From JASUTC01 sp035447925 (GTDB lineage: Bacteria > Thermotogota > Thermotogae > MWEM01): a stretch of 22,387 nt of DNA. The DNA lies in NCBI GenBank assembly GCA_035447925.1, contig DAOTHY010000031.1, positions 1-22,387 of the forward strand, in the 5' to 3' direction. Below the pieces are notes generated by a model. The model saw only the letters and a program-made list of their open reading frames with translations, did no database searches and had not been told where the DNA came from. The translations under genes and the position numbers were made by a program. The stretch's first letter is position 1, and every line of letters starts with the position of its first letter. Shown here one piece after another: positions 21,534 to 22,387 of the stretch.

Positions 21534-22387
21534 TTATGTCCGATCTTCTCTGGAATAAGGAATTCCCAAAGAAGCAGGTGCACCCACTTTTCTTTTCAAC
21601 GTATCCGTTGAGGTAAAGAATAGAACAACAATGGTCAGCAGATAGGGAAGCATTTTCAAAAAATCAGGCGAGATATGTGTTCCAATTGCCTGCATTCTCA
21701 ATCCCAATGCTGTGATGCCTCCAAAAAGATAAGCCCCCAACAAGGCTTTATAAGGATCCCAAGTTGCAAACAGAACCAAGGCAATGGCAATCCACCCTCT
21801 TCCAGCTGTCATGTTCTCGATCCACATGGAATTGTACGCTAAAGATAAATAAGCACCACCGATGGCCGTAATCGATCCCCCGATAATGGTGTAAAGGTAT
21901 CGGACGAAAAATACGTTAATACCTCTGGCATCAGCAGCCTCAGGTGCTTCTCCAACAGCCCTTAAGGTCATCCCCCCCCTGGTTTTATAAATATAAAACC
22001 ACATCAGGGGAACGGCAATAAAACTGATATAAACCAGTAGATCGTGTTGAAAAAGAACCCGGCCTACAACAGGAATATCTGATAAAAAGGGGATTGAAAT
22101 TATATCAAAGCGTTTTGCAAAGACACCGATATAATCCTTACCCCACAAACCGCTTATTCCGCTTCCCAACATCGTAATGGCCAAGCCACTGACAATTTGA
22201 TTGATTTTTAAGGTCACTGTGAAAAAAGCATGGATGAGTCCAAGAACAGCACCTGCAATCATTGCAACCAAAATAGCCAACAACAGACTGGATGTGTTAT
22301 AGGATACAACAAACCCCCCTATTGCACCAATAAGCATGATCCCCTCTAAACCCAGGTTCATGATTCCCGAACGCTCCGTAAAGATTG
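21534..22387 (-). CDS. ABC transporter permease, BMP/nucleoside-type (YufQ/NupQ-like), 5' end outside window
   Basis: Inner-membrane permease of the branched-chain/ribose-type BPD_transp_2 family, with about eight hydrophobic segments visible. The frame stays open to the right edge: before the ATG at 22361 it reads I-F-T-E-R-S-G-I and then M-N-L-G-L-E-G-I-M-L, which is the family's E-R-x-G-x-x-N-x-G-L-E-G block. The ATG is therefore internal and the true start lies outside. A cytoplasmic loop R-A-V-G-E-A-P-E-A-A-D-A-R-G-I (about 110 residues before the centre of the C-terminal half) is the ATPase contact region typical of nucleoside permeases. Partners (BMP lipoprotein, ATPase, second permease) would lie to the right on the same strand. 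The substrate is probably purine nucleosides, by family only. Confidence 0.87.
   Translation of the reverse strand, partial: IFTERSGIMNLGLEGIMLIGAIGGFVVSYNTSSLLLAILVAMIAGAVLGLIHAFFTVTLKINQIVSGLAITMLGSGISGLWGKDYIGVFAKRFDIISIPFLSDIPVVGRVLFQHDLLVYISFIAVPLMWFYIYKTRGGMTLRAVGEAPEAADARGINVFFVRYLYTIIGGSITAIGGAYLSLAYNSMWIENMTAGRGWIAIALVLFATWDPYKALLGAYLFGGITALGLRMQAIGTHISPDFLKMLPYLLTIVVLFFTSTDTLKRKVGAPASLGIPYSREDRT

Noticed and set aside
1..22387. CRISPR arrays, insertion sequences, phage genes, tRNA or rRNA genes
   Set aside because: I looked for spaced direct repeats, transposase or integrase motifs and tRNA-like sequences and saw none. The genes look like ordinary chromosomal genes.

Overview
The window looks like chromosomal DNA of a fermentative, probably anaerobic Bacillota (Clostridia-like) bacterium. 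The reasons are a 7TM-HD (PgpH) gene beside ybeY, a FabK-type enoyl reductase, an EtfAB-coupled lactate dehydrogenase, clostridial-type MurK/MurQ, strong purine-rich ribosome binding sites and several TTG starts. This is inference from gene content; no database was searched. I see no rRNA, tRNA, CRISPR array, insertion sequence or phage gene.

Layout. 1-1061 (+): the C-terminal end of a c-di-AMP phosphodiesterase (pgpH, cut by the window edge), then ybeY. 1045-3761 (-): a FabK-like reductase, a cytoplasmic GH13 amylase and a small FeoC-like Cys-rich regulator. 4008-6225 (+): a GT4 glycosyltransferase overlapping an L-threonine aldolase. 6317-9047: a divergent pair, rmlB (-) and a MurJ-like flippase (+). 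9129-10418 (-): an exported alpha/beta hydrolase with a possible operator inside its promoter. 10781-15796 (-): a tight five-gene operon, murQ-murK-etfB-etfA-lctD. 15978-20380 (+): two cyclic-di-GMP proteins, a PAS-GAF-GGDEF cyclase and a PAS-GAF-HD-GYP phosphodiesterase, each with its own promoter. 20546-21445 (+): a cysteine synthase. 21534-22387 (-): a BMP/nucleoside-type ABC permease cut by the right edge.

The most interesting unit is the five-gene operon. MurK phosphorylates MurNAc (and GlcNAc); MurQ splits MurNAc-6-phosphate into GlcNAc-6-phosphate and D-lactate; the last three genes have the order and families of the electron-confurcating lactate dehydrogenase (EtfB-EtfA-LDH) of acetogens. 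No lactate permease or racemase is present. The simplest reading is that D-lactate made inside the cell from peptidoglycan is oxidised to pyruvate by an ETF-linked enzyme made from the same mRNA. Each step is known from its family; their union in one operon is, to my knowledge, not a described system.

Many promoters in the window carry an extended -10 (TGnTATAAT). Convergent gene pairs are separated by hairpins that could terminate transcription from both sides.
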